In this document: positions 54,309 to 61,907 of the stretch, in pieces
How the letters are laid out: every line of letters starts with the position of its first letter
How positions within the stretch are numbered: the first letter of the stretch is position 1
Source of the DNA: DATHTS01 sp965219305
Lineage (GTDB): Bacteria > Acidobacteriota > Blastocatellia > Pyrinomonadales > Pyrinomonadaceae
DNA length: 64,000 nt
Assembly: GCA_965219305.1 (NCBI GenBank)
Contig: OZ244725.1
Span: forward strand, 1,674,001 to 1,738,000
Direction of reading: 5' to 3'
The notes under the pieces: model-generated
Told to the model about the DNA's origin: nothing
Seen by the model: the letters and a program-made list of their open reading frames with translations, nothing else
Database searches by the model: none
Program-made: the position numbers and the translations under genes

Positions 54309-54463
54309 ACAAGCGAAACAAAGGAACGCGGTGAAAGTCCGCGACTGCCCACGCAACAGTGAGGACGGTTATCAGTCAACAGTTATCAGTTATCAGTAAA
54401 ATTTTTGATAACTGATAACTGTTGACTGATAACTGAAAAAGTCTGGAACTTTGTCCGTTTGTT
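54309..54463 (+). promoter_or_regulatory. Cobalamin riboswitch 2 (before the TonB receptor)
   Basis: Conserved stretch GGTGAAAGTCCGCGACTGCC and CACGCAACAGTGAGG (54330-54364), B12-box-like AGTCTGGAAC (54440-54449), and a closing stem ACAAGCG..ACAAAG / CTTTGTCCGTTTGT. A 27-bp perfect hairpin made of heptamers occupies the variable stem. A small hairpin TCCGC/GCGGA (54480-54494) lies right before the AAGGAG ribosome site, suggesting translational control. Confidence 0.83.
54368..54433. repeat. Heptamer hairpin inside cobalamin riboswitch 2
   Basis: Perfect 27-bp inverted repeat (54368-54394 and 54407-54433), TCAGTTA-type heptamers, loop of 12 bases. Position within the riboswitch equals that of the array in riboswitch 1 although the unit sequence differs. 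Confidence 0.9.
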
Positions 54464-54505
54464 AAGGGAAAAACCATTGTCCGCGCTGGGCGGAAAGGAG
54501 AATTT

Positions 54506-56866
54506 ATGAGAATTATAAAAGTTTTAAGTTTAATTTGTTTTTTAACAACTATTATATCGGCGCAAACGGGCGCGATTATTACGGGAACGCTGTATGAGCG
54601 AAAAACGGCGGGAAAAGCCGTTTCAAATTCCGAAGTGAAAATAATTTCCGCCGCCGATCCGACAAAATGGTTTTCGACGCAGACGAATGCCGCCGGAGAA
54701 TTTAATTTTGCGGGCGTTGCGGACGGAGTTTATACGATAGTTTATTCTAATTCATCCGGCGAAGAAGAAAGCGGAATCGTCGTTATCAAAAATGGAAAAC
54801 TCGTTTCTCAAGAAGGAGAATCCGCCGTTCGTCCGGCTCTGCTCGGCGAAGTTTCGATAGTCGCTTCCGGCACGATGCAAGTTGACGGCGAAATTTCAAA
54901 AACCGTCAACATCATTGATGCTCAGGAAATGCGCGACCGTGCGGATTTTGCTTTGCCGGAAACTCTCAGAACAATTCCGGGTTTTCGCGTTCAGCAATTG
55001 GGCGGATTCGGTCGAACGGCGAGCATTAAAACTCGCGGTTTGAGAAATCAGGACACGGCGGTTTTGATTGACGGGATTCGTTTTCGGGACGCGAGCGCGA
55101 TCACGGGCGATGCTTCGGCGTTTTTGTCGGATTTTACTTTGACGAGCGTTTCGCGCATTGAAGTTTTGCGCGGTTCGGGTTCGTCGCTTTACGGCACGAA
55201 CGCCATCGGCGGGACGATTGATTTTCAAACGCCGAAACCGGCAAGCGGTTTTCACGGCAACGTCAGCGGCGCGTTCGGCGGTTACGGTCTCGGACGTTTT
55301 CGCGGCAACACTTCTTACGGCACGGACGACGGAAAATTCGGCTTTAACATCGGCGCGTCGCGCACGGTTTACACGAAAGGAATTGACGGCGAAGACGACG
55401 CGCACAATACGAATTTTCAGTCGCGCATCGAATATAATCCGTTTCAAAACACGAATATCTCGGCGCGTTTTTTCGTGTCCGACGCTTATGTTCGTCTGAA
55501 TTCCAGTCCCGACACATTCGGCATTTTGCCTGCTTCAAACGCGACGATCATTGATGCAAAGCAAGGCGTGAACTTTGTTTTTGACCGAAACGATCCCGAC
55601 AATAATCAGAAATCGAAATTCTTTAACGGGCAGATCGTTCTGACTCACGTTTTCAACGACAAACTCGTTTTCCAAGGTCATTATTCCGGTTTGAAAACCT
55701 CGCGCAAAAACAATAACGGCATTTTAGGAATCGGGTTTCAAAGCGCGTCAACTTCCCTTTTCGACGGCACGATAAACACGGCGAACGGGCATTTTAATTG
55801 GACACCGAACCGCGCCAACGAAATAACTGTCGGTTACGAATTTGAAAATGAAAAATACGGCAACGACGGTTTAACGCCGAGCGGCGCGGGCAATTTTTTC
55901 ACGCGGGCAAAACAGTCGAGCAACACGTTTTACGCGCAGGATTTGCTTCAATTTTTTAATAATAAATTGCAATTCGCGGGCGGTTTTCGCGCTCAGTTTT
56001 TCAATGTTGACCAGCCGGAATTCAGTTCGGCGAACGCGCCTTTTTCTAATTTGAACATCGAAACGCCGCCGAACGCTTACACATTCGACGGCGCGGTTTC
56101 TTACTTTTTCGACAAAACCGGGACGAAAATTCGCGGTCACGTCGGCAACGGTTATCGGATTCCGTCGCTTTACGAGCGGCTCGGAACTTATTTCACGACG
56201 TTTCCGCGCCCGGGATTCGTCGCGCTCGGTGATCCGAATCTCAAACCCGAACGCACGATAGCGTTCGACGCGGGAATCGAACAAAGTATTTTCAAAAACC
56301 GCGCGAAGCTAACCGCAACTTATTTTTACACGCGCCTGCTCGAAACCATCGGTTACGGAACTTTGCCGTCGCCCGATCCGTTCGGTCGCAGCGGCGGTTA
56401 TCTCAACACGAAAGGCGGCATCGCACGCGGCGCGGAATTCAGCGGACGAATTGCGCCGACGGGTTCGACCGACATTTTCGCGTCCTACACATTCACCAAC
56501 AGCGACCAGCGAATTCCGCAGGTTTCCGGCAGTCGAATTATCGAAACGCTCGGCATTCCGAAACATCAGATCACGCTGACGGCGACGCAGAGATTTGAGC
56601 GATTCTGGGTAAATTTCGATTTTCTCGCATCGAGCGATTATCTCGCGCCGATCTACAGCAACACGACGTTTAATTCATACATCTATCGCTTCGACGGCAA
56701 CCGCCGCGGCGATGTAACGGCGGGTTATACTTTCCCGCTAAATAATGAAAAACTGAATCTGCGTGTGTTCGGGACGGTTGAAAACGTCTTCGGCGACGAT
56801 TATTACGAAAACGGTTTCCGCACATTCGACAGAAACGGGCGCGTCGGTTTGGCGTTCGGATTTTAA
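54506..56866 (+). CDS. btuB: TonB-dependent outer-membrane receptor for cobalamin (BtuB-like)
   Basis: A 786-residue receptor. Signal peptide (VLSLICFLTTIISAQ), an N-terminal carboxypeptidase-regulatory-like beta domain (about 22-105), the TonB plug (about 115-240: VNIIDAQEMRDRADFALPETLRTIPGFRVQQ, LIDGIRFRDAS, IEVLRGSGSSLYGTNAIGGTIDF) and a 22-strand barrel ending in a terminal aromatic (GLAFGF). The riboswitch and btuFCD make cobalamin or a related corrinoid the likely substrate. AAGGAG lies five bases before the ATG. Confidence 0.9.
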   Translation: MRIIKVLSLICFLTTIISAQTGAIITGTLYERKTAGKAVSNSEVKIISAADPTKWFSTQTNAAGEFNFAGVADGVYTIVYSNSSGEEESGIVVIKNGKLVSQEGESAVRPALLGEVSIVASGTMQVDGEISKTVNIIDAQEMRDRADFALPETLRTIPGFRVQQLGGFGRTASIKTRGLRNQDTAVLIDGIRFRDASAITGDASAFLSDFTLTSVSRIEVLRGSGSSLYGTNAIGGTIDFQTPKPASGFHGNVSGAFGGYGLGRFRGNTSYGTDDGKFGFNIGASRTVYTKGIDGEDDAHNTNFQSRIEYNPFQNTNISARFFVSDAYVRLNSSPDTFGILPASNATIIDAKQGVNFVFDRNDPDNNQKSKFFNGQIVLTHVFNDKLVFQGHYSGLKTSRKNNNGILGIGFQSASTSLFDGTINTANGHFNWTPNRANEITVGYEFENEKYGNDGLTPSGAGNFFTRAKQSSNTFYAQDLLQFFNNKLQFAGGFRAQFFNVDQPEFSSANAPFSNLNIETPPNAYTFDGAVSYFFDKTGTKIRGHVGNGYRIPSLYERLGTYFTTFPRPGFVALGDPNLKPERTIAFDAGIEQSIFKNRAKLTATYFYTRLLETIGYGTLPSPDPFGRSGGYLNTKGGIARGAEFSGRIAPTGSTDIFASYTFTNSDQRIPQVSGSRIIETLGIPKHQITLTATQRFERFWVNFDFLASSDYLAPIYSNTTFNSYIYRFDGNRRGDVTAGYTFPLNNEKLNLRVFGTVENVFGDDYYENGFRTFDRNGRVGLAFGF

Positions 56867-56936
56867 CAGTTAACAGTCAACAGTTATCAGTTATCAAAAT
56901 AATTATTGGTAACTGATAACTGTTAACTGATAACTG
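56867..56936. repeat. Heptamer arrays, inverted pair (AACAGTT / TAACTGA)
   Basis: Arms 56867-56895 and 56909-56936 match at about 25 of 27 positions. It lies between the receptor stop and the VOC gene and supplies the VOC stop codon. Confidence 0.88.
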
Positions 56937-57345
56937 CAAACACCTGAGAAAAATCCGCAAAGGCTTTGAATTCGAGCGCGTTTCCCGCAGGATCGAGAAA
57001 AAACATCGTCGCCTGTTCGCCGACCTCGCCTTCAAAACGGATTTTCGGTTCGATGATGAATTCGACGTTTTTCGATCTCAGTTTATCGGCGAGCGTTTTG
57101 AATTCGTCCATCGGCAAAACGATCCCGAAATGCGGGACGGGAACGTGATCGGCATCAACCTCGTTTTTATGTCGAATCCCGACCGCTTCCGGCGCGAGAT
57201 GCGCGACTATCTGATGTCCGAACAGGTTAAAATCAATCCATTGCGCCGAACTTCTGCCTTCTTCGCATTCCAAAACCGAACCGTAAAATTCCCGCGCCTT
57301 GTCCAGATCGTCAACGGGAAATGCCAGATGAAATAAATTGCTCAT
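56923..57345 (-). CDS. VOC (glyoxalase/bleomycin-resistance) family protein
   Basis: A 140-residue protein with paired beta-alpha-beta-beta-beta modules: LFHLAFPVDDLDKAREFYGSVLECEEGR and PHFGIVLPMDEFKTL, then TMFFLDPAGNALEFKAF with the metal-ligand Glu. Substrate unknown; both dioxygenase and lyase members exist. The last residues (FAVIS) and the stop are contributed by a heptamer array. Confidence 0.87.
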   Translation of the reverse strand: MSNLFHLAFPVDDLDKAREFYGSVLECEEGRSSAQWIDFNLFGHQIVAHLAPEAVGIRHKNEVDADHVPVPHFGIVLPMDEFKTLADKLRSKNVEFIIEPKIRFEGEVGEQATMFFLDPAGNALEFKAFADFSQVFAVIS

Positions 57346-57356
57346 AGATTAATTCT

Positions 57357-57424
57357 AAATGGTAAATGGTAAATGGTAAATGGAGGAAATAATTTACCGT
57401 TTACTATTCACCATTTATCATTGA
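57357..57424. repeat. Heptamer arrays (AAATGGT / ACCATTT), inverted pair
   Basis: Four AAATGGT copies (57357-57383) face ATTTACC/CACCATTTATCATT units (about 57390-57424). It lies between VOC and the next gene. Confidence 0.87.
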
Positions 57425-57425
57425 A

Positions 57426-58127
57426 TTACGGCGCGACCGTTACCGTGTAACCCGGCGAATAATTGCCGAAGGGTTGATTGTTCTTGATATAGACGGCGCG
57501 TAGTTCGACTTGTTCGGCATCGCCGACGGTTTGCGGGTTGACGTTGAAAATGCCGGGGCTTTTAGTCAGAAATGCAATCGGCATCCAATTGCCGCCTTTG
57601 TGACGGACTTCGACTTTGACGGCATCCATTCCGTATTTTCGGAAATCGGTTTTCACGCCGTAATTCGCCGTCGGATGAATATTGAAAAGCTCCGCCGAGT
57701 AGTTGTTTTCGGTCTTTTCCAGTTCTTCGGGCGACAAAATTCCGAGCAGGTTGCCGTCGGCTTTGGTAAAGACGGATTTTTGCGATTTTATCTCGTTGAT
57801 AACTTCGCGGATTCGTTTTTCTATTCCGGGCGGCACGGGTTGCGGCTGATCCGGCGGCAGTGTCCACGCCGGATTTCCAATCGCGGGCGCGCCGAGTTCG
57901 CCCTTGATAATGCCGCTCATATAATCGGAAATCTGCCTGTCCTGCTGCCGCGCCGTATCACGCGCCGGAACCCAATACTGCACCCAACCGTTATCGGTTT
58001 CCAATGCGGCAACCTTCGCCGCATCAATCCCGTATTTCGCCGCCAACGCGGGCAGATTCAATATAAAATTCGCAAACCAAACCGCAAACGCTTCCCTGTT
58101 TTGCGGTATAACTTCTCTAACCGGCAT
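57426..58127 (-). CDS. Protein of unknown function with C-terminal beta domain
   Basis: A 233-residue soluble protein I do not recognise. The N-terminal half is helical (FAVWFANFILNLPALAAKYGIDAAKVAALETDNGWVQYWVPARD in parts); the C-terminal 100 residues look like an Ig or fibronectin-type beta-sandwich (VEVRHKGGNWMPIAFLTKSP ... PGYTVTVAP). No signal peptide. A strong sigma-70-type promoter lies about 160 bases upstream. Confidence 0.6.
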   Translation of the reverse strand: MPVREVIPQNREAFAVWFANFILNLPALAAKYGIDAAKVAALETDNGWVQYWVPARDTARQQDRQISDYMSGIIKGELGAPAIGNPAWTLPPDQPQPVPPGIEKRIREVINEIKSQKSVFTKADGNLLGILSPEELEKTENNYSAELFNIHPTANYGVKTDFRKYGMDAVKVEVRHKGGNWMPIAFLTKSPGIFNVNPQTVGDAEQVELRAVYIKNNQPFGNYSPGYTVTVAP

Positions 58128-58287
58128 AATTTTTTATTCTCCTTTTTATCTTGATTTATTTTGAAAATAAAAAGACCGCACAGCCAAAACCGATAAAAAC
58201 CGACGGCAAACATCAATCGGTTTTTTTTGAAAACCAACTTTGCCCCAGTTTAAATTTTAACTATACGGTTGTCTTAAATTCGAAATT

Positions 58288-58317
58288 ATTATAAACCCGT
58301 CAAATCCCTTTTGACAA
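58288..58317 (-). promoter_or_regulatory. Promoter for the unknown 233-residue protein
   Basis: Minus strand: TTGTCA (58312-58317), 18-base spacer, perfect TATAAT (58288-58293). Confidence 0.6.
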
Positions 58318-58390
58318 GCAACACGCGGCAAATTCCCCGTTTTCGGAGAAAAATTTATGAGTTTAACCAGATTCTGTTAACCTAAGCAAA

Positions 58391-58560
58391 AAGTCGGTGA
58401 AGCCGACAAATTCGATAGCGTCGGGTGCAAACCCGACGAATATAATGAAAAATCAATCCGACGCTGAAAGTGTCGAACTTTTTACAACTAACGTCGGGTT
58501 TGCACCCGACGCTGTTAAATCTGTCGCTTTCAGCGATAAAACCTCTTATGTCAACAGAAC
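58391..58560. repeat. Cluster of short hairpins with a 22-bp perfect inverted repeat
   Basis: 58417-58438 is the exact inverse complement of 58492-58513. Each arm is itself a hairpin GTCGGGT-GCAA-ACCCGAC with a GNRA-type loop. Flanking ones: GTCGG..CCGAC (about 58393-58407), CGACGCT-GAA-AGTGTCG (about 58459-58475) and TCGCT..AGCGA near 58525-58537. Confidence 0.75.
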
Positions 58561-58594
58561 CTGAAAACTGTTTTCGAGATAGCTTGTAAAAAAA

Positions 58595-58809
58595 TGTCTG
58601 CACTTTTCAGTTTAGTGCAGGCACTTTTTCATTTAGTGCAGGCACTTTTCAGTTTAGTGCAGGCACTTTTCAGTTCAGGACTGCACTTTTTTGTTTGGTG
58701 CAGGCACTTTTACTTTTAGGACTGCACTTTTACTTTTAGTGCAGACACTTTTGCTTTCAGGACTGCACTTTTTTATTTAGTGCAGGCACTTTTACTTTCA
58801 GGACTTGCC
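58595..58809. repeat. Tandem array of 20/21-bp units
   Basis: Ten units in direct succession. Type A is GTGCAGGCACTTTT plus 7 bases (21 bp), type B is GGACTGCACTTTT plus 7 bases (20 bp). From unit 3 on they largely alternate. GTGC-AG-GCAC in type A is a small palindrome. There are no unique spacers. Confidence 0.9.
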
Positions 58810-58923
58810 CCAACGCTTCAAATGCAGGCATTTCCCGCAAAAAAAACTTCCCTTCGCCGCGCCGTTTTATGCTATTATTTTGAGCGAATCATCAATTTTC
58901 CAAGATCAGGAGAAAACGCAACG

Positions 58924-60639
58924 ATGCCGGAAAAAACCCGAAAACCCGCAACCGAATCCGCCGCCAACCCCGAAACACCGAAAAAGCGAACGAATACCGC
59001 ACAAAAAAATCGCCCGCTTCAAGCCGAAATCAAAGAAATTCCGCAATGCCGTATTCACGATAAAGTTGAAGTTTGGGAAGTTGATGATATTCGCGCAAAC
59101 GTCTGCTGTAACGACGAACCGCCGACCGAACACACCGACGGCAAACATTATTGCCTGTTTCATCTTCCCACCAAAGAAAAAGCCGAAAAATTCGCGGTAA
59201 AGTTCAAGGAACGTCTTGAAAAGATCGAGAAAGAATTAAAGCGCGTCGAAAATCTCCCCGAAGAAGAAAGAGAAGCTGAGAGATGGAAGATCAGGTATGA
59301 CTTTCGTTATGTATGGTTTCCTTCGTGGGTAAGTTTCTCCCGATATAAATTTTCGGCTGTCGCTTATTTCAGTTCGGCGACATTTTCGGCTGACGCTTAT
59401 TTCAGTGAGGCGACATTTTCGGCTGTCGCTGATTTCAGTTCGGCGACATTTTCGGCTGTCGCTGATTTCAGTTCGGCGACATTTTCGGCTATCGCTTATT
59501 TCAGTTCGGCGACATTTTCGGCTGACGCTTATTTCAGTTCGGCGACATTTTCGGCTGTCGCTTATTTCAGTTCGGCGACATTTTCGGCTGTCGCTTATTT
59601 CAGTGAGACGACATTTTCGGCTGTCGCTTATTTCAGTGAGGCGACATTTTCGGCTTTCGCTGATTTCACACGAACGAAATTCAGCAAGACAAATTCCACT
59701 TCTTTTCAACAAGCTAAATTTACAAAAAAAGTTTTTTTCGACCGCGCAAGATTTAGAAATTTTATTACCTTCGAGTCCGCAGTTTTCGAGGACAAATCAG
59801 ATGTTTTCTTTCGCCGCTCCTTTTTTGCTAGTAACGCCAATTTTCAATACTGCACCGCTGAAGGTTATTTGCGGTTTAGTAATCTTCGTCAGGGTTTGCA
59901 CAGCAAATTCGATTTTCAGGAAGCCGCGTTCGAGAAAGCTGACCGTGTTTCGTTTCATACAGTTCGGCTTCAACCAAATTGGTTTGTTAATGTTGATGCG
60001 CGGAAATTTGTTTTTACCGATATTAAATGGGAAAACGTCAAAGCCGAAAACGGGAATGAAAACATCGGGCGCGAACTCGAAAGCCTGAAAGAGCGCGGGA
60101 TAAAAGATTCGAGAAAACATCTGCTCGAAGTTGCCAGCCGACGACTTGCCGATAACGCTGAACAGAATAATCGTTATGAAGAAGCCTCGAAGTTTCGCTA
60201 CATGGCGATGGAAACGCGGCGGCTCGAACATAGCGGTTGGCGAAGATTTTTTAATCTGCACAACTTTTATAAATTGTCGAGCGGTTACGGCGAAAATTGG
60301 CGGCGGGCGGCGTTGGTTTTGGCAATTATTCTTGGCTTTTTTGCTCTGCTCTATGCGATGCCTTTTGCCAATTTTGATTACAGCAATTCTTCGACTACGC
60401 AGACGACGGAAAAAACAATCATTCAAAAATCGTGCGACCAACTGCGTTTTCAACAGTATAAAGGTGGAATGAATGTATGCGATGCGATAATTCACAGCAT
60501 AAACGTCGCAGCCTTACAACGTCCCGAACCTAAACCCGCCGACTGGCTGATGCGTTCCTTCGTCATTGCCGAAACGATCTTCGCGCCCTTGCAAGCCGCG
60601 CTGTTGGCTTTGGCGATAAGGCGGAAATTTATGAGATGA
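58924..60639 (+). CDS. Membrane protein with ten 11-residue pentapeptide-like repeats
   Basis: A 571-residue protein. The N-terminus is Lys/Pro-rich, followed by a Cys-containing region (CRIHDKVEVWEVDDIRANVCC, CLFH about 42-80) and a coiled coil. Ten repeats of FSA(V/D)A(Y/D)FS(S/E)AT span about 143-252, then degenerate pentapeptide units. The C-terminal 140 residues contain two membrane helices (WRRAALVLAIILGFFALLYAM and FVIAETIFAPLQAALLALAI), similar in layout to pentapeptide ion-channel-like proteins. ATG 58924 has AGGAG eleven bases upstream; an open frame continues left into the 20/21-bp array but is not believed. Confidence 0.7.
   Translation: MPEKTRKPATESAANPETPKKRTNTAQKNRPLQAEIKEIPQCRIHDKVEVWEVDDIRANVCCNDEPPTEHTDGKHYCLFHLPTKEKAEKFAVKFKERLEKIEKELKRVENLPEEEREAERWKIRYDFRYVWFPSWVSFSRYKFSAVAYFSSATFSADAYFSEATFSAVADFSSATFSAVADFSSATFSAIAYFSSATFSADAYFSSATFSAVAYFSSATFSAVAYFSETTFSAVAYFSEATFSAFADFTRTKFSKTNSTSFQQAKFTKKVFFDRARFRNFITFESAVFEDKSDVFFRRSFFASNANFQYCTAEGYLRFSNLRQGLHSKFDFQEAAFEKADRVSFHTVRLQPNWFVNVDARKFVFTDIKWENVKAENGNENIGRELESLKERGIKDSRKHLLEVASRRLADNAEQNNRYEEASKFRYMAMETRRLEHSGWRRFFNLHNFYKLSSGYGENWRRAALVLAIILGFFALLYAMPFANFDYSNSSTTQTTEKTIIQKSCDQLRFQQYKGGMNVCDAIIHSINVAALQRPEPKPADWLMRSFVIAETIFAPLQAALLALAIRRKFMR
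59350..59679. repeat. 33-bp tandem repeats in the repeat-protein gene
   Basis: Ten units of 33 bp begin TTTTCGGCT at 59350, 59383 and so on to 59647, nearly identical at DNA level. This indicates recent expansion. The units lack stops in other frames, so false ORFs appear on both strands. Confidence 0.9.
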
Positions 60640-60664
60640 ACAAATTAATAATCGGCAAAAATAT

Positions 60665-61612
60665 TTATTTATATTTGTCTGCGGAATTTAGCGAATCTTT
60701 TTCCCTGTTGGTTAATTCGAGCATTTCTTCGGTCGGTTTGATGAACGGCGTGAACCAGAGCAAAACAATAGAAAGTATAATGGCGATTGTGCAGGCTAAA
60801 CCGCCTTCGAGTCCGTAATCGCCGCCGGTCAGCCACGCGGGACCGAAATCGTTCGCTTTTAGAAGCGGCGCGGTCGTCAAATCGGAAATTCCGCTGACTT
60901 GTATGCCGAGAATCGAACCGAGAAACCAATTCCACGCCAGATGAATTCCGAACGGCATCCATAGAGTTCTCGTTTTCAGATAAGCGACGGCAAACCATAA
61001 TCCGGCGATAAATGTGTTAATCAACGACAGATAATTCGCGCCCGGATTATCTGCGTGAACGGCGGCAAATAAAATTGACGTGAAAAGCACGGCGAACCAG
61101 CCGAGTTTCGCTCTTGTCAAAGTTTGAAAAATGTAACCGCGAAAAAATGTTTCCTCGGATGCCGCGCCGCCGATAAAGATCAGCAGCGAAATTCCGAGCG
61201 TTAAACCGACTGCCGAAAATCCCGCATTATTATATTCAAACCTTAAACCGCCGGATAAATACGCAATCAAAGCGCAAAAACAAATCGTCGCCGCGCCGGT
61301 CACAAAACCGAAAATCAAATCTTTGAGCCAGTTTTTAGTAAACCACGCGCCGAGTGCGCGAAACGGCAAACCTTCGAGATATTTCCCGAAAATCCAACTT
61401 AAAATTAAAGCGACTACGGTCGAAATGCTAAACGAAATCGCGTAAAAAAGTAAACTTTCCTGCGTAAATCCGACGGGCAAAACCATTAATAATGAAACGG
61501 CTCCGCCGATAATCAAACTGGAAAGAATCAAGAACGCCGCCAAAAACAGCGCGACGCGCCAACCGCTTCTGAGCCGTTGTTTGTCGTTAAAAAAAATCGT
61601 CGAAACGCTCAT
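60665..61612 (-). CDS. CPBP-family intramembrane metalloprotease
   Basis: A 315-residue polytopic protein of the CAAX-protease/bacteriocin-processing family. Motifs are intact: EExxxR as SEETFFRG (about residues 158-165), FxxxH as FAAVH, and HLAWNW near 225. About eight helices. Substrate unknown. It lies nine bases downstream of the small acidic protein stop only in the opposite sense of reading: the acidic protein gene precedes it? No, transcription runs from 63041 leftwards, so the acidic gene follows upstream; spacing to it is nine bases. Confidence 0.87.
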   Translation of the reverse strand: MSVSTIFFNDKQRLRSGWRVALFLAAFLILSSLIIGGAVSLLMVLPVGFTQESLLFYAISFSISTVVALILSWIFGKYLEGLPFRALGAWFTKNWLKDLIFGFVTGAATICFCALIAYLSGGLRFEYNNAGFSAVGLTLGISLLIFIGGAASEETFFRGYIFQTLTRAKLGWFAVLFTSILFAAVHADNPGANYLSLINTFIAGLWFAVAYLKTRTLWMPFGIHLAWNWFLGSILGIQVSGISDLTTAPLLKANDFGPAWLTGGDYGLEGGLACTIAIILSIVLLWFTPFIKPTEEMLELTNREKDSLNSADKYK

Positions 61613-61621
61613 TTATGCGGT

Positions 61622-61864
61622 TTAATCTTTCGTTTCTTCGTATTCGTCGTCGCTCGCCGTCAAGTCCTTGTTGACTTCCTGATGAATAGTTCCGGCATCG
61701 AGATTATATTCGCCTTCCTTGCGCGTGATGCCGTCGCCCGTGATAATTCCGCCGACTTGTTCGATCCCGCCGATTATCATCTGCCCGACGGCTTCGAGGT
61801 TTTCTTTCAGCGAATCTTCTCTTTCTTCGCCGTTTTCTTCGTTGTCTATAGTTTCTTCGTTCAT
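61622..61864 (-). CDS. Small acidic protein, unknown
   Basis: An 80-residue acidic protein (MNEETIDNEENGEEREDSLK...) with one Gly-rich amphipathic segment (VGQMIIGGIEQVGGIITGDG) in the middle. It has a faint likeness to CsbD stress proteins, too weak to name. Nine bases separate its stop from the CPBP gene start, so they are probably cotranscribed. Confidence 0.6.
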   Translation of the reverse strand: MNEETIDNEENGEEREDSLKENLEAVGQMIIGGIEQVGGIITGDGITRKEGEYNLDAGTIHQEVNKDLTASDDEYEETKD

Positions 61865-61907
61865 AATAATTCGATTGTATAAAATTCAGCGCAAAAAATA
61901 TATAAAA

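Larger units (their letters stand above)
58128..58923. other. Large intergenic region before the repeat protein
   Basis: 796 bases without a credible gene. From left to right: a plus-strand stem (AACCGAT/ATCGGTT with eight T after it), a minus-strand promoter, a cluster of hairpins (58391-58560), and a 20/21-bp tandem array (58595-58809). The last 110 bases hold the AGGAG ribosome site of the next gene. Confidence 0.6.

Noticed and set aside
58188..58228. Plus-strand terminator AACCGAT/ATCGGTT with T-run
   Set aside because: No plus-strand gene lies upstream and the loop is 21 bases; it may be chance.
58595..58809. CRISPR array
   Set aside because: Units are adjacent and lack unique spacers of constant length; no cas genes are near.
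58780..58923. Longer start for the repeat membrane protein
   Set aside because: It begins at a GTG inside the 20/21-bp array and lacks a ribosome site; ATG 58924 has AGGAG upstream.
59236..60088. Long open frames on both strands over the 33-bp repeats
   Set aside because: They arise because the repeat unit lacks stops in several frames; they have no start context and their translations are low-complexity shadows of the plus-strand protein.
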